A stretch of DNA of 64,000 nucleotides from Chimonanthus salicifolius (taxonomy: Eukaryota; Streptophyta; Magnoliopsida; Laurales; Calycanthaceae), in assembly GCA_013350335.1 (NCBI GenBank), contig CM023533.1, forward strand, positions 26,146,869 to 26,210,868, written 5' to 3'. The notes under the pieces were generated by a model. It searched no databases and was not told the origin of the DNA. It was given only the letters and a program-made list of their open reading frames with translations. Each line of letters opens with the position of its first letter. The first letter of the stretch is position 1. Below are positions 1 through 11,691 of this stretch, piece by piece. The translations under genes and the position numbers were made by a program.

Positions 1-468
1 GTGAACGTACGACTGTATTTTTAACTTTTTTGAGTTCTTTCCTTGTCAGCCGACCCTTCTTTTCTCTGCTTTTGTTCTCTGTTTTTCTCTTCCACCAATG
101 CCGTTACGTGAAAGGGTGAGAAGCTTCTGTCAAAGAAAAAGTGAAGAGAAATATTATATTGTTTCTGACAAATAAGAATATAAAGTGATATGATATCATA
201 TTATTTATAAATTCTTAATTTCTTCGTCTTTGTCCCAAAAGCAGAGACCCAGCTTCAACTTTAATGAATTAAAAAGACAAAGAAGTCCTCTCTCTCTTTT
301 GTCTCCACTTAACATAATTTATAAAATAATGATATGTCTTCTAATTTTATTTATATAAAAAAGTATAAATAAAAAATAAATTAAATAAAAAAAACTATAA
401 TTTAATAAATATAATATTAATAATCAATAATAATAGAAATATCTAAATATAAGTCTTAAGTCTTTATA
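1..468. other. AT-rich intergenic DNA
   Basis: No gene or recognisable repeat seen. The only pattern is low-complexity A/T-rich DNA from about 300 to 468. Confidence 0.6.
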
Positions 469-476
469 CTTATGAG

Positions 477-765
477 CAGGGGTTTAAAAATTAGTATTGG
501 CCGATATATCGGCCGATACGATATGTCGACCGATATATCGTTATCGGCCGATATATCGGCCGATATTTTTCTCTTTCTTCCTTGTTTTTTTAAATATCGG
601 CCGATATCGGCCAATATTTTGATATCGGGCCAATATAATACGGCCGATATCAAGGCTGATATTGTGAATATCGGCCGATACGATACATATCGGCCGATAT
701 TCACATATCAAAAACCGATATATATAGACCGATACGATACGTATCGGCCGATATTTAAACCCCTG
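477..765. mobile_element. hAT-type MITE with ATCGGCCGAT palindrome array
   Basis: The 289-bp element has perfect 12-bp terminal inverted repeats, CAGGGGTTTAAA at the left and its complement at the right. It is flanked by an exact 8-bp target-site duplication, CTTATGAG, at 469-476 and 766-773. An 8-bp duplication plus CAGGG-type ends is the signature of the hAT superfamily. It is too short to encode a transposase. The interior is almost entirely short palindromes around ATCGGCCGAT and CGATACGATA, so open frames on both strands here are repeat artefacts. A second copy with the same ends lies at 10064-10277. Confidence 0.93.
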
Positions 766-773
766 CTTATGAG

Positions 774-2246
774 AATTTAAAAACCTACGTTTGGATGAAG
801 TTAAGGGAGGCAAGGGGGTTACCTTCATTACTCTCGTTTGATAACGAAGGAGTGAGAGTAAAAATTGTCCTTCTCTTTTTCTTTTCGAAAACCTCTTAGA
901 GTATTAGGATTTTCAAGAAATCCTTGCATCTCTTTGCACTTATAGAGCAAAAATATTTTAAATATTTTTTAATTAATGAATATTATTTAATAATTATATT
1001 TTATAAAAAATATTTTTATTTTTAATATTATATAAATTTTATCAAAAATATTATTTTCATAAAATTATTAATATATGGTAGATACCTCGTTAGATATACC
1101 TAGGGTTCAAATATCGGTCAGCCAATATTTGTCGACAATATGGCAATATCAGTTTGGCCAATATATTTCTCTCTCCTCTTAATTTTCTTTTATTTTTTTA
1201 ATTCCAAGAAATTGTGTGGGCGATATTTGGTGATTTTTCGGGCGATTTTTGAAATATCGGTCGATATTATGATGGATATCTTGCCCGAGATATCGGCAAT
1301 ATATGGTGGGCTAGAGACAATATATTGTCCGTAAAAAATCCGACATATATTATTCGATATAATAAGTATGGGTCAATATTTTCTCCAATGAAATATGCTT
1401 ATTGATATATACCTAGTTAAAGTGAACTGTGTACCTTATTGTGTACACTAAATACCTATATTGATAGTACTGTATACCTTATTAGATATATTATATACCA
1501 CATTTTTTATTTATGTAATTTTTTTTGAGAAATTTTGATGTATAGAACTTCCTCCCTAAATTTTCACTTAATAGTAAGCATTTGAATTCAAATAACAAGA
1601 TTAGGATGAAGTTTTTTTTTTTTAAATTAAAATTTAAAATCAAGTTTGAAAATTTTGAAATCAGATAGTACTTTTTTTTATTAATTTTATACTTCCTCTT
1701 GTATAAATATCCCTTTTGAAGATGTAGTTGAATAAACAAGATTATCGATGAATTAAATTTGATTAGGGTTTCTCTCTGTTTTTACTCGTGGATTAGAGTT
1801 ACTCCTTCCTGGTCAACCGTGATCGACGGAATTATCCCTTCCTCCTTGGGTACATGCTGCCGGCGTACACAGTCAACGTATTGCTGCCTTGCCGCCTCCG
1901 TGTCTTCATCCTAATATTCAGGTACCCACATCCCTTTTTCCTCTTCTCCTTCCACCATTCCCTATCACCCTCTTCTTCTTTCTCCTTCACCAATTCCCTG
2001 CACCCTTCTAAACCCACCGTCACTTCGTTTTCACCCATAGTAAATCCATGATTCCCTTGTCTAATTATACAAAAGTGACATGTGAGGATCGCTACTTTTG
2101 TATTATTTGTTACAAATGGAAAATGACAGTTCTACAAACAGAAAATAATAGTGATACAACTTCAGTTAATCTGTGGATAATTACGTATACAGTGAATTTA
2201 ATCACACTTCTAATACATTATAAAAATATAATATTATTTAAATCTT
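774..2246. other. Intergenic DNA with degenerate repeats
   Basis: No gene found. Positions 800-905 resemble the ends of the Tourist-like elements at 30.35-30.76 kb. Positions 1104-1408 look like a decayed relative of the ATCGGCCGAT MITE. 1380-1500 has loose repeats of a TATACCT motif. The CT-rich stretch at 1850-2045 looks UTR-like but has no supported coding exon. Homology to the second receptor-kinase block begins near 2090. Confidence 0.5.
1104..1408. repeat. Decayed relative of the ATCGGCCGAT hAT MITE
   Basis: The left end (GGTTCAAATATCGG) matches the terminal sequence of the intact element at 10064-10277 read from its right end, and ATATCGGTCGATAT-type motifs continue inside. ATACCTAG occurs on both sides (1096-1103 and 1409-1416), as an 8-bp target duplication would. 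However, the right terminal repeat is not recognisable and similar TATACCT motifs recur nearby, so the boundaries are tentative. Confidence 0.4.
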
Positions 2247-2657
2247 GAGAGCCCATATAGACACCCGAAAAATCTTTCCCTGCACACCCGTTTTTCAAAA
2301 CTGGATAAAAATTATCCTTTTGCCCTTCCACTTAAAAATGCCGCATCGTTCCAACGGGTGATCCACCGAAAGAAAAAATTCGTTTGTTTAAAGTGTGATT
2401 TTTAAATGATGTTGTTTTTCAACTGATTTCTACAAATAAGATATTAAAATTCATCTACTCTGAATTTTATAAACTCCGAGAATGATTTTAAGTGAATAGG
2501 GTATAGTTTTGGTTTAAAAAATCGTACCCAGAATTAAGAGGGAAGTTCCACTTCAAAGTCCATTCATTTTTAAGTAGAAGTGCAAAAGGTAATTTTCATC
2601 CAATTTTAGAAAATGGGTACGTAGAGAAAGATTTCCTTGGTGTCTCTGTGTGCTCCC
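2247..2657. mobile_element. Mutator-like MITE with long terminal inverted repeats
   Basis: The 411-bp non-coding element has terminal inverted repeats of about 95 bp, starting GAGAGCCC at the left and GGGAGCAC at the right read inwards. It is flanked by an exact 9-bp direct repeat TTAAATCTT at 2238-2246 and 2658-2666. A 9-bp duplication with long inverted repeats is the Mutator-superfamily pattern. The paralogous position in copy 2 (about 9165-9185) has a single uninterrupted TTAAATCTT, so the insertion post-dates the block duplication or was absent from copy 2. Confidence 0.9.
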
Positions 2658-4448
2658 TTAAATCTTTTTAATTTCTTCTCTTTCAAAAACATAACTCAGC
2701 CTCAAGTTTAAAAATATAAGACGACCGAAAATATAAGTCCTCTCCCACACTTGCTTCTCTGGACTTGTGCAAAAGCCACTGGAAATAGATTCTTAATTTG
2801 TACAACTTAAATTCAGACTCAATTTTAATGAATGAAAAATACCAACATTCGAGAAGAGCTCTCTCTATCGAAAGGCCAAGTCATTCAAATTCATTGTAAT
2901 GGTTCTTAATTGTGGACTCTTTTTTTCTGGACATTGATAAGCCCCGTCTCCTCACTCGGTTTTCTGTAGTGGATTCTTAATTGTGGACTCTCTTTTTTTA
3001 TGGACATTGATAAGCCCCGTCTCCTCTCTCGGTTTTCTTCTTTGACGGCTGAAACCATTTTTCATGTTTCTTACCTTCAGGTGGGCTACTTGATTTATTC
3101 GAAGTTTAACTTAGATTAATTCTTGAGACATGTGTAAGTTTTCTTTAATTGTGCACTCGCTGGCTCAATACAAACTATGGAACAGTGAGCCTTTTTATAT
3201 TGAGACTTGAGAGAGGCTTATCTCATTCCATGTATTTTATTTGTAATTTTCTTTTTACATGATCAATATGTACAAATTATTATGCTGAGCATTTAGATAT
3301 AGAGCTCATCAAATACATTGATGATGAATTTTTATAAGAAAAGTTATGTTTTGAATATATGATTTAACAAAAATTATATTGATTAAATCAATTTAAACTA
3401 TATTTTTAATTTTTTTAAATTCGATGAATTTAAATTATTTTTTTATTTTTTAATTTCACAGCTTTTAAAACATAGTTTTATGGATACAATAAAATTCATC
3501 TTTTTGCAGTATCACATATTCAATGAATTCGACTAGATTTGCGGACTTAAATTCTATAGCTAAGACCCAGCCTCAACTAATTTTTAATGCCAAGAATAGA
3601 CCTCATGGATTAAATAATTTAATACTATTATATTTATTTTATTAAATAAGTTAGGAGGCAAGAATTAAATTGTGTCAGGAGCAGGATATGAAATTCGGTA
3701 GGCAAATATGTTTTGCTGATGAATTATGGATACGATTTCTTTTTCCTTTATTTTTTAAGAAAAGCAAAAAGTATAAGAAAATTGAAATAATAAAAAAGCT
3801 AGAGTGAAATGTGTTTTTTTGAAAAAAATGTTATTTTTATGAGATATTAGACTCATGAGACTCAAAATTTTAATATGAATAAAATATGTTCTATAATTAT
3901 AAAAAGTCAAAAATTTAGAAAATAGGAGATCAATATGAGAAAATATCTAATATAAAATTTATCTCCACTAGTTTCTCATAGTGGTATTTATCTTTTATTA
4001 CAATTCATAATTTTTTTTATTGTAAAAATTATGAATTCCATAAACTTGTTGAAATATTTGAAAAATCACTCAAATACTCTAAAAAAATATATCAATAATA
4101 TTAAGAGTTCTTCATTTAATTACAGAAACATGTGTATATTATTTCATTAATTTTTTCACAAGAAACTTTAAAATGAAAATTATCTTAAAAAACCCACCTT
4201 CTATTAATTTCTTGAAAAAAAGCTTGGAAAATTATACAAACTATATAAATCAATGGAATTCCATAAATATGCAATATTATTTCATTAAATTCTTTTCATA
4301 AAAAATTCAAATTCGAGATTATCTTGTAGCAAAAATTCAAAAAAAATGATGAAAATGACTCAAATTGGTCAATTTTTTAGAAAAGAAGTTTGAAATTAAC
4401 AAATATCTTTTAGACAAAACTTTTGAATACATACATGCTACAAAAATA
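2658..4448. other. Upstream region of receptor kinase 1, AT-rich
   Basis: No gene found. 2667-3520 and 4345-4448 match 9180-9980 upstream of kinase 2. The intervening stretch has no counterpart there. The sequence around 2890-3060 contains an internal tandem duplication (TTCTTAATTGTGGACTCT at about 2907 and 2975). Confidence 0.6.
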
Positions 4449-4606
4449 TCCACATAGGTGTAGTTCAACTGGTTGCCTTGTGCCTTAGGAAGCGGAGGTT
4501 GTGGATTCGAACCCCCATGATCTTACTTTGGTATACTTTAAGAGTAGTGAACTCACTTATGAGGGTTTTACTGTGGACATCCCACGGTTTTTCTCAAGTA
4601 AATTCA
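4449..4606 (+). mobile_element. tRNA-derived SINE, copy in duplicated block 1
   Basis: A tRNA-like head has an A-box-like GTGTAGTTCAACTGGTTG and a B-box-like GGATTCGAACCCC about 35 bases later. A conserved body containing GGGTTTTAC and CCCACGG and an A-rich tail follow. The family recurs at 12340-12500, 19678-19850 (minus), 27694-27850 and 29460-29600 (minus). It is not a functional tRNA gene: no acceptor stem or anticodon arm can be drawn. Confidence 0.7.
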
Positions 4607-4815
4607 AGAAAAATACACGATTTTATCAGCCTCAACGCCGATAAGTATCGGCCGAATTTTACATCTTTTAATTGGGATTTTCCAACAGTGACCCTTCACT
4701 CACCTCATACTGCGTCCACAAGCCAAATACAGAGAACATCATTCATAAAGCTACTTTCTTCCTTCTTAGAAAACCATTCATTTAGCAGTGAGAACTGTGT
4801 TTCACATCCTCTGTC

Positions 4816-6831
4816 ATGGCTTTCTGCAAGTTAGGATCTCTTTTGCAATCATCTATCATCGTCCTTTTCTTCCTTCTCCCATCTGCAAACTCAATTCACT
4901 TTAGTTTCACCCAATTTGAAACCCAGAAGCAAAGCATAAACTACAGAGGTGATGCCTTCCCATTAAATGGAGCAATGATACTCACCAAAACCCCACGCGA
5001 TGTTAACAATAACCAGAGCGTTGGCCGTGCTACATACGCAGAAGCGGTGCATCTCTGGGACTCCAAGACACAGAATCTGACAGACTTCACCACCCGTTTC
5101 TCCTTTACAATCAAGAATCGGACACAGTGGCCCGGTGATGGTTTTGCCTTCTTCCTCGCCCCCAATGGTTCCGACATACCTGAAGAAACTGCCGGCGGAG
5201 GTCTTGGTCTCTTCACTGCTAATTCATCCATGAATTCAACAGGTAATCAACTCGTTGCTGTCGAATTTGATACTTATCCAAATGTTTGGGATCCGCCTTT
5301 TCCCCCAGATTTTCACATGGGCATCAACATCAATTCAATCGTTTCTCATGAAACTACTTATTTGGATCCTATACTCACAACCAACACCATAGCCAGTGCA
5401 TGGGTAAGTTATATTGCCAGTACGAAAAATCTAAGTGTCTTTCTAACTTATGCTCAAGATCCCACGGATGTCATTTTAAATCATAGCCTTTCTATTACTG
5501 TGGATCTGTGGGACATACTTCCTGAGTGGATTGACATCGGCTTTTCAGCTTCAACAGACCAAATGGGAAATCCTGATTTATATCAGATTCTTTCTTGGGA
5601 ATTTGATTCTACTTTGGAGGATCTTCCAAAAACTTTAACTGTTGAGGAGGGAGCACCCAGGAATGTGGGGGGATTGGTTGTGGGTTTGGCTGTTGGTGGC
5701 TCTGCTTTCGTTCTTGTTTTGGGTTTGGTTTGGTTTGGTTTGTGGGTGAGGAGGTTTAGAAGGAAAGAAGAGGATGTAGATTCTGATGTGTCTATGGAGG
5801 ATGAATTTGAAAAGGGAACGGGGCCTAGGAGGTTCACTTACAAAGAACTAGCTGTTGCAACAAGTAATTTCTCAGAGGATGGGAAGCTTGGGGAAGGAGG
5901 ATTTGGAGGGGTCTACAGAGGTTTTTTGAGAGGACTGAACTTGGATGTGGCTGTGAAGAGGGTCTCCAAGAGTTCAAAACAGGGGAAAAAGGAGTATGTT
6001 TCTGAGGTGAGGATCATTAGCCGATTGCGACATCGAAATCTGGTTCAACTCATAGGTTGGTGCCACAAACAGGGCGAATTCCTTCTTGTTTATGAATTAA
6101 TGCCGAACGGGAGTCTTGATTCCCATCTTTTTAAACGGAAAAGCTTACTCACTTGGTCCATGAGGTACAAAATCGCAACGGGTTTGGTGTCGGCATTGCT
6201 GTATCTGCATGACGAATGGGAGCAATGTGTAGTGCACAGGGATATCAAATCAAGCAATGTAATGTTGGATTCTAGTTTCAATGCGAAACTAGGCGATTTC
6301 GGTCTAGCTAGGCTTGTGGATCGTGAACTTGGCTCACAAACAACTGTGCTAGCAGGGACCAGGGGCTACATGGCACCTGAATGTTATAACACCGGCAAGG
6401 CTAGTAAAGAGTCAGATGTCTACAGCTTTGGAGTCGTTGCTTTGGAAATTGCATGTGGGAGAAGACCAGTTGATCATAAGGCTGAAGAAAGCAAGGTGAT
6501 GATGGTAGAGTGGGTCTGGGAACTGTATGGAGTCGGCAAAATTCTCGATGCTGCCGATGAGAGGCTCGCAAAAGATTTTGATTCGGAAGAAATGCAGCGG
6601 TTGATGATTTTGGGGCTATGGTGTGCTCACCCAGATCAGTCCTTGAGACCTTCCATTAGACAAGTGATCATTGTCCTCAATTTAGAAGCCCCACTCCCTA
6701 TTCTCCATCCAAGATGCCTGTGGCCATGTATTTTGCACCTCCCATCAACTCCTCTACATCATCTGCCGACGTCAGCAGTTCAGACCAATGATCGCAGTCG
6801 CAATTCTGCTAGCACTAGTAACACAAGTTAA
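4816..6831 (+). CDS. L-type lectin receptor-like kinase 1 (class IX-like)
   Basis: Intronless gene for a 671-residue plasma-membrane receptor kinase, expected to sense an extracellular ligand and signal by Ser/Thr phosphorylation. A signal peptide (about 1-26) is followed by a legume-lectin domain (about 27-264) with the metal/sugar-site string FDTYPNVWDP. Next come a hydrophobic transmembrane segment (about 286-309) and a kinase domain (about 352-625) with glycine loop GEGGFGGVY, ATP lysine K381, catalytic HRD (D476), DFG at 494-496 and GTRGYMAPE. All catalytic residues are present. The wording of the juxtamembrane and kinase region is closest to LecRK class IX. The start is the ATG shared with paralogue 2. 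The tail from about residue 631 to 657 is in a different frame from the paralogue because of a one-base loss near 6702 and a one-base gain near 6787; the last 13 residues are back in register. The kinase core is unaffected. Confidence 0.93.
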   Translation: MAFCKLGSLLQSSIIVLFFLLPSANSIHFSFTQFETQKQSINYRGDAFPLNGAMILTKTPRDVNNNQSVGRATYAEAVHLWDSKTQNLTDFTTRFSFTIKNRTQWPGDGFAFFLAPNGSDIPEETAGGGLGLFTANSSMNSTGNQLVAVEFDTYPNVWDPPFPPDFHMGININSIVSHETTYLDPILTTNTIASAWVSYIASTKNLSVFLTYAQDPTDVILNHSLSITVDLWDILPEWIDIGFSASTDQMGNPDLYQILSWEFDSTLEDLPKTLTVEEGAPRNVGGLVVGLAVGGSAFVLVLGLVWFGLWVRRFRRKEEDVDSDVSMEDEFEKGTGPRRFTYKELAVATSNFSEDGKLGEGGFGGVYRGFLRGLNLDVAVKRVSKSSKQGKKEYVSEVRIISRLRHRNLVQLIGWCHKQGEFLLVYELMPNGSLDSHLFKRKSLLTWSMRYKIATGLVSALLYLHDEWEQCVVHRDIKSSNVMLDSSFNAKLGDFGLARLVDRELGSQTTVLAGTRGYMAPECYNTGKASKESDVYSFGVVALEIACGRRPVDHKAEESKVMMVEWVWELYGVGKILDAADERLAKDFDSEEMQRLMILGLWCAHPDQSLRPSIRQVIIVLNLEAPLPILHPRCLWPCILHLPSTPLHHLPTSAVQTNDRSRNSASTSNTS

Positions 6832-7425
6832 TTACTTCTTCAACTTTCTGCTGCCTCTAGTCACGAGGTTATGTCGGATTTGTGTTGATCTTTTGAGTTT
6901 TTCTTTCTTTTGTATGGTGCCTTTTCTTATTAATATATTCACTATTTTTTTTAAAAAAAAACAGACTCATAAAGTTGCAGCTTCCACTTTGGTCATTGGT
7001 GGATTGTATGGCTTTATAATCCGAAGTTCGATAGTGTCTGTTTTGTAATTGGAATATATAAAATTCTTCAAATTAGAAATTTCCATATTAAAATCTTGAA
7101 CATAAATTAGAATGCTCAAGCAACCTATCTCGAAATATCAATTCTATATTTGTCTTCATATTTCAGTATATACGGATTAAAATATCAGATCAATGCTGGC
7201 CTAACCTTACAAGAATCATGTCCTTGGCAATTTTCCTAACTATATGAAGTTGGCTACAATCTTCATCTTTTCATTCCTTTAGAACCAGTAAATAGTACCC
7301 ATCTTGGATCTAGAAAGGCAGTTTCCATGGTCCGACTGAAATTACATGCGAACCCACGGGCACAGTGCATCTAAATTTCAAAAAAGTAAGAAATTTACAA
7401 GTACTGATCCAAGAAATTCTGCTTG
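6832..7425 (+). other. 3' UTR and downstream flank of receptor kinase 1
   Basis: Matches the 3' flank of kinase 2 (15767-16277). It carries an additional T-rich stretch of about 110 bases (6845-6960) that copy 2 lacks. No separate gene. Confidence 0.6.
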
Positions 7426-7436
7426 AATGGTATACC

Positions 7437-7912
7437 CATCTTGAACGGTTGCGCCTTGGAGGGGCAGGTCATTACAGTTGATATCAGAGTCTCAGTTCAA
7501 CACTCGGACTGTGTGGGTTCATATCCTGTGATTCATATGTATTGTGGGTCGAGCTGGAGGCGGCTATCCCTTAAGGGGGATAGATTGTAATATCCTGACC
7601 TAGCTCAGAGCCCAGGGCGATACATTGAGCAAGGTCGATGGGTCGGCGCAGAGACACATTGACAAGGGTTGATTTATCGGGCGGTGTGGTGGCTTGATAA
7701 AGTCTCACATCAGAAATTGAGGTGAAAATTGAAGGGTTTATAAGGCCTTGGTATCCCTTTAATACAGTACTACGCGTTTTGGACCTCATTGATAGTACAA
7801 GCCCAATGGAAAACCATGCGGATCTCCCCTGTGAGTGGGTTCAAAGCGGACAATATAGTACTGAGCCTAGTAGTGTTGAAACTACGGCGCATCGGAGGGG
7901 AAGGTCATTACA
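7437..7912 (+). mobile_element. TRIM-type miniature LTR element, 5' LTR truncated
   Basis: The complete right LTR is 7586-7912, beginning TGTAATATCC and ending GGTCATTACA. Only the last ~40 bases of the left LTR remain (to 7476), ending in the same GGTCATTACA. Just inside is a primer-binding-like TGATATCAGAGT (7479-7490), complementary to initiator Met-tRNA with a mismatch. A purine tract AAGGGGGATAGA precedes the right LTR. The interior is only about 110 bp and non-coding, as in TRIM elements. The LTR also has the TCACATCAGAAATTGAG-type motif common in plant TRIM LTRs. Confidence 0.75.
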
Positions 7913-9019
7913 CCCACCGTTGCCACTTAATAACCCATTTAAATCTATTTAAATTCTACCTAATTCTATTTATTTACCCATCTAATCGAGCCACCCTTAA
8001 ACCTAATTCTACCCACTGCGCTGCGTCAAATTTCCATTGGAATGTCTTAAATTTTGTGTGCTAACCTTTGCCTGACAAAAACCCCTTAGTTAATTAGTCT
8101 GAGTGGATCTAATAATATAAATATTAGTAAAATAATGTGAAATATATATTTTTTTAAATAAAAGATGAAAAGGCATGTACATTACTTGCAAACCTACTCA
8201 TTTATATTTTGATTAAAAAAAAAACCATTTCAAAAAAAAAAATTGATTAAAAATGGGATGCAACTTCTTACAATTGTTTGTAACCAATTCACAATATATG
8301 ATTTCTCCAACTGATTACAATTATTGTTATCAGATGAAAATAACAGTTGAATATTTAAAAAAAAATTTGAAGTTGTTATTAAAATATAGTAAAAATCATA
8401 AAATTTATTTATAAATAAATATGACTAGCTTTGCAAATAAATATTAAAAATAAAAGTATAGAGGTTGAACTTCAATCTTTTAATAATTATTATAAATTTA
8501 TTGTAAAATTTTAAAGAAAAAATATTCTATAGCTATGCAAAAGGTCATAGTTTTGAACTCTACCTACACGTCCACCAACATTAAAGGAACTAAAGGAAAA
8601 AGATAAGAACCTCAATTACAAATATTGGTCGACAAAATTCTTTGGATTTTAGATGGATTGAAATTTTTTCAAAAAAATTTCAAAAATAAAATAAAATTAT
8701 AGAGATCGTGAATATGTAATTTTTTTTATTAAATATCGGTCATTTACATGTTTAAATATTACTTTAAACTTAGGAATTCAAGAATTTCAAATATTGTTAA
8801 AAATGATAAAAATTGTAGAAAAAAATTGTAAATGACCATTAAATGAATCTTAATTAAATATATATAATCATTCTAACTTAAGGTAGATAAAATAGATTGT
8901 GATGAGAGTCATGAGACTCCTGACTTTTCAAAGAGGAAGTTTTGATAGAAAATAATAAGAGCAATAATAGTGCCTGCATTTATTGATTTTAGGACAACTC
9001 AAATTAAACTTCATATTTT
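7913..9019. other. AT-rich spacer between the duplicated blocks
   Basis: No gene or recognisable element found. Very A/T-rich, with no supported open frame. Confidence 0.55.
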
Positions 9020-10063
9020 TATTTGTTTGTTACAAATAGAAAATGGTAGTGCTACGAATAGAAAATAATGGGATTCAGTAGATCTGTGGATGATTATGTA
9101 TATCGTGAATTTAATTATACTTCTTATATAGAGTAAAAATACTGTGTATTATAGAAATATATATTATTTAAATCTTTTTTAATTTCTTCAAACTTTCTCT
9201 CAAAAACATAACTCAGCCACAACTTAAAAAATATAAGCTGACCGAAAATAGAAGTCCTCTCACTCACTTATTTCTTGCCCCGTGGTTTTCCTCTGTTATA
9301 AAATAAAAAAACTACTGAAAATAAATTTGTAAGTTGTACAACTTAAATTCAGACTCAATTTTAAAGAAAAAAAAAAAAAATACCAAACATTCGAGAAGCA
9401 CTCTCTCCCTCTCTCTATCGAAAGGCCAAGTAAGTCAAGCAGACATGATCAAAAGCCCAGTCTCCACACTCGGTTTTCTTCGTAGACGGCTGAAACCATT
9501 TTTCCCGTTTCTTACTTTTTTTTCCAAGACGAAGGTACCAGGTGTCTCACCTTATTTATTAGTGCGTAGACGCTCGGTATATAATAAAATTATAGGGAGT
9601 AATCATTTTTGTGTTAGTGAGAGGCTTATCTCTTTCTATATTTTTATTTGAAATTTTCTTTTACATGATTAGTAGGTACAAATTATTATTCTGAATCGCT
9701 GAGCATTTAGATATACAGCTCATCAAATACAATGACGATGTATCTATAAGAAAGATTATTCTTTGAATACATGATTTAACAAAAATTATATTGATTAAAT
9801 AAATTCAAACTTTTTTAAAAAAATTTAGTTAATTTAAATTTTTTAAAAAAAATTTACAGCTTTTAAAATATAGTTTTATCGATACAATTAAATTCATCTT
9901 TTTGCAGTATCACATATTAAAAAAAATGATGAAAATAACTCAAATTGGTCAATTTTTTTTTTTTTTTAGAATTAACAAATATCTTTGTTGGTCAAGCTAG
10001 ATTGTCCTAGAGGGGGGGCGAATAGGACAATTGCAGAATTTAAATTTCTTTTGAACTTTGGTC

Positions 10064-10277
10064 CAGGGGTTTAAAATGCGTTTTCGGCCGATATATCGGC
10101 CGATATTTTTCTCTCTCCAGCCGATATTGGCCGATATCGGCCGATATAATACGGCCGATATTTCAACCGATATTGTGAATATCGGCCGATAACGATATAT
10201 ATCGGTCGATATTCATTAGCTCAAAACCGATACATATCGGCCGATACGATATGTATCAGCCGATATTTGAACCCCTG
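10064..10277. mobile_element. hAT-type MITE nested in the solo LTR
   Basis: Same family as 477-765: left end CAGGGGTTTAAA, right end TTTGAACCCCTG, and an interior of ATATCGGCCGATA-type palindromes. An exact 8-bp target duplication CTTTGGTC lies at 10056-10063 and 10278-10285. Length 214 bp. It lies inside the LTR, so it inserted after the LTR did. Confidence 0.93.
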
Positions 10278-11626
10278 CTTTGGTCAATTTAAATAGGGTC
10301 TTTACTAATTAATCCAATTGATCTTGTAAGATATTGAGATTTAAAATAAATAATGAATGTGAAATGAAATCTCAACAAATACAATTTCACCAAACAAGTG
10401 TGCTACATATATAAGAAATAAACACAAATGCACAAAGTAAGGTGAGGAGGTGAGAAGAGATGGAAAATCTTGACACAAGGATTTTTACGTGGTTCGGCAA
10501 TCTTGCCTACATCCACGCCTCAAGTACACCACTTGAGGATTCCACTAACTTCTCCTTCGATGGTGGAGAAGAAACCTATTACAACCTTGATTTCTTTCAC
10601 GGGTAGAGATCGAACCTATACAACGATTGATCTTCTTCACGGGTGAAGATCAGACCGATAACGCTCAAGAGAGAAGACACCCTTCTTTCCTTACAAGGGT
10701 TACACCAACCCTATACAAATTACAAAATGATAGAAAGAATTTGATTTTTAGAAAAATACCAAGAACGCTTGCCTCTTGATGCTCTAAGTAGATTTGGCAC
10801 GTTCTTCAGGATCCTCCCCTTTTCTTGGCTTCTTTGATGAAGTGTAGATGCTTCAATGATGCCCAACTAAGATGTAGGAGAAGAGATTTAGGAATGGTAG
10901 AAGGTTTACCTTTAAATACAATCTATCCCTGAAGGTTTTCTCGAATACACACTCATGAGTGAGTCTAAGATGCTCAAGATTTGCCTATGAGAGCTTTGAG
11001 TGTGAGTGAGATTGATTTCAAGAACTTTGGTAATCTAACTATGGAGATTTAGTGCTCTTGAAATGATTGGAAGTTTTGGAGAAGGTTAGCGAGGGTTTTT
11101 CTCATCAAGAATCAACATTTAGAATGCCCTAAGGTCATACATTTAAAGCCCTCTTGAAGATATGGTTGTTGGAAGTCGAAATCAAAAGAATAGAGCCGTT
11201 AAAAACTTCCCGTTGCAATTTCAGTCAACTAAACTTGAAGATTCAGTTGCCTAAAATGTCCAAAAATGACCGTTGAAACATCTGGGCACAATTCAGTCGA
11301 TTGAAATAAAGATTCAGTTGACTGAAACATAAATTCAGTCGACTGAATCTCGACAATTTTGTACACTTCCACTAAAACGACCATAACTTGTGTTCCAGAA
11401 CTCGATTTTAGGAGTTCTTGGGCTTGTTGGAAATCTCACTGAGAGATCTATCTACTCATCAAATTTGGTCTAATTTGAAGTCCATTAGATACCTCAAATA
11501 ATCTCTCAAAGTGAGGGTATATGACAAAACTGTTTTGATCTATTTTGTACCCTTTCATTGAAATGCTCATAACTTGAACTATACATCTCCAAATTTGGTG
11601 TTATTGGGCTCGTTGAAAAGATCATT

Positions 11627-11630
<4 letters not shown>

Positions 11631-11688
<58 letters not shown>
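11631..11688. repeat. (TA)n microsatellite
   Basis: About 29 perfect TA units inside the solo LTR. It generates spurious Ile-Tyr open frames on both strands. Confidence 0.97.

Positions 11689-11691
<3 letters not shown>

Larger units (their letters stand above)
2090..7425 (+). repeat. Tandem duplicated block, copy 1 (carries receptor kinase 1)
   Basis: Sequence from about 2090 to 7425 aligns by eye to about 9020-16277. The homology covers the upstream region, a SINE remnant, the whole receptor-kinase gene and its 3' flank, and ends abruptly on the right near AAATTCTG. Relative to copy 2, this copy carries a MITE at 2247-2657, about 820 extra bases at roughly 3520-4345 (more likely a deletion in copy 2), and about 110 extra bases in the kinase 3' UTR. 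Confidence 0.85.

Noticed and set aside
456..828. Overlapping open frames on both strands rich in IGRY/DISVDI words
   Set aside because: They translate the palindromic interior of a MITE and have no gene features.
4449..4520. tRNA gene
   Set aside because: A-box- and B-box-like motifs are present, but no cloverleaf can be formed and the unit recurs with a shared non-tRNA body, so it is a SINE.
4478..4834. 118-codon frame just upstream of receptor kinase 1
   Set aside because: It begins inside a SINE and overlaps the kinase start in another frame; the paralogous region does not keep it.
5583..5837. Minus-strand frames within both receptor-kinase genes
   Set aside because: Codon shadows of the conserved sense frames; they recur in both paralogues only because the genes are similar.
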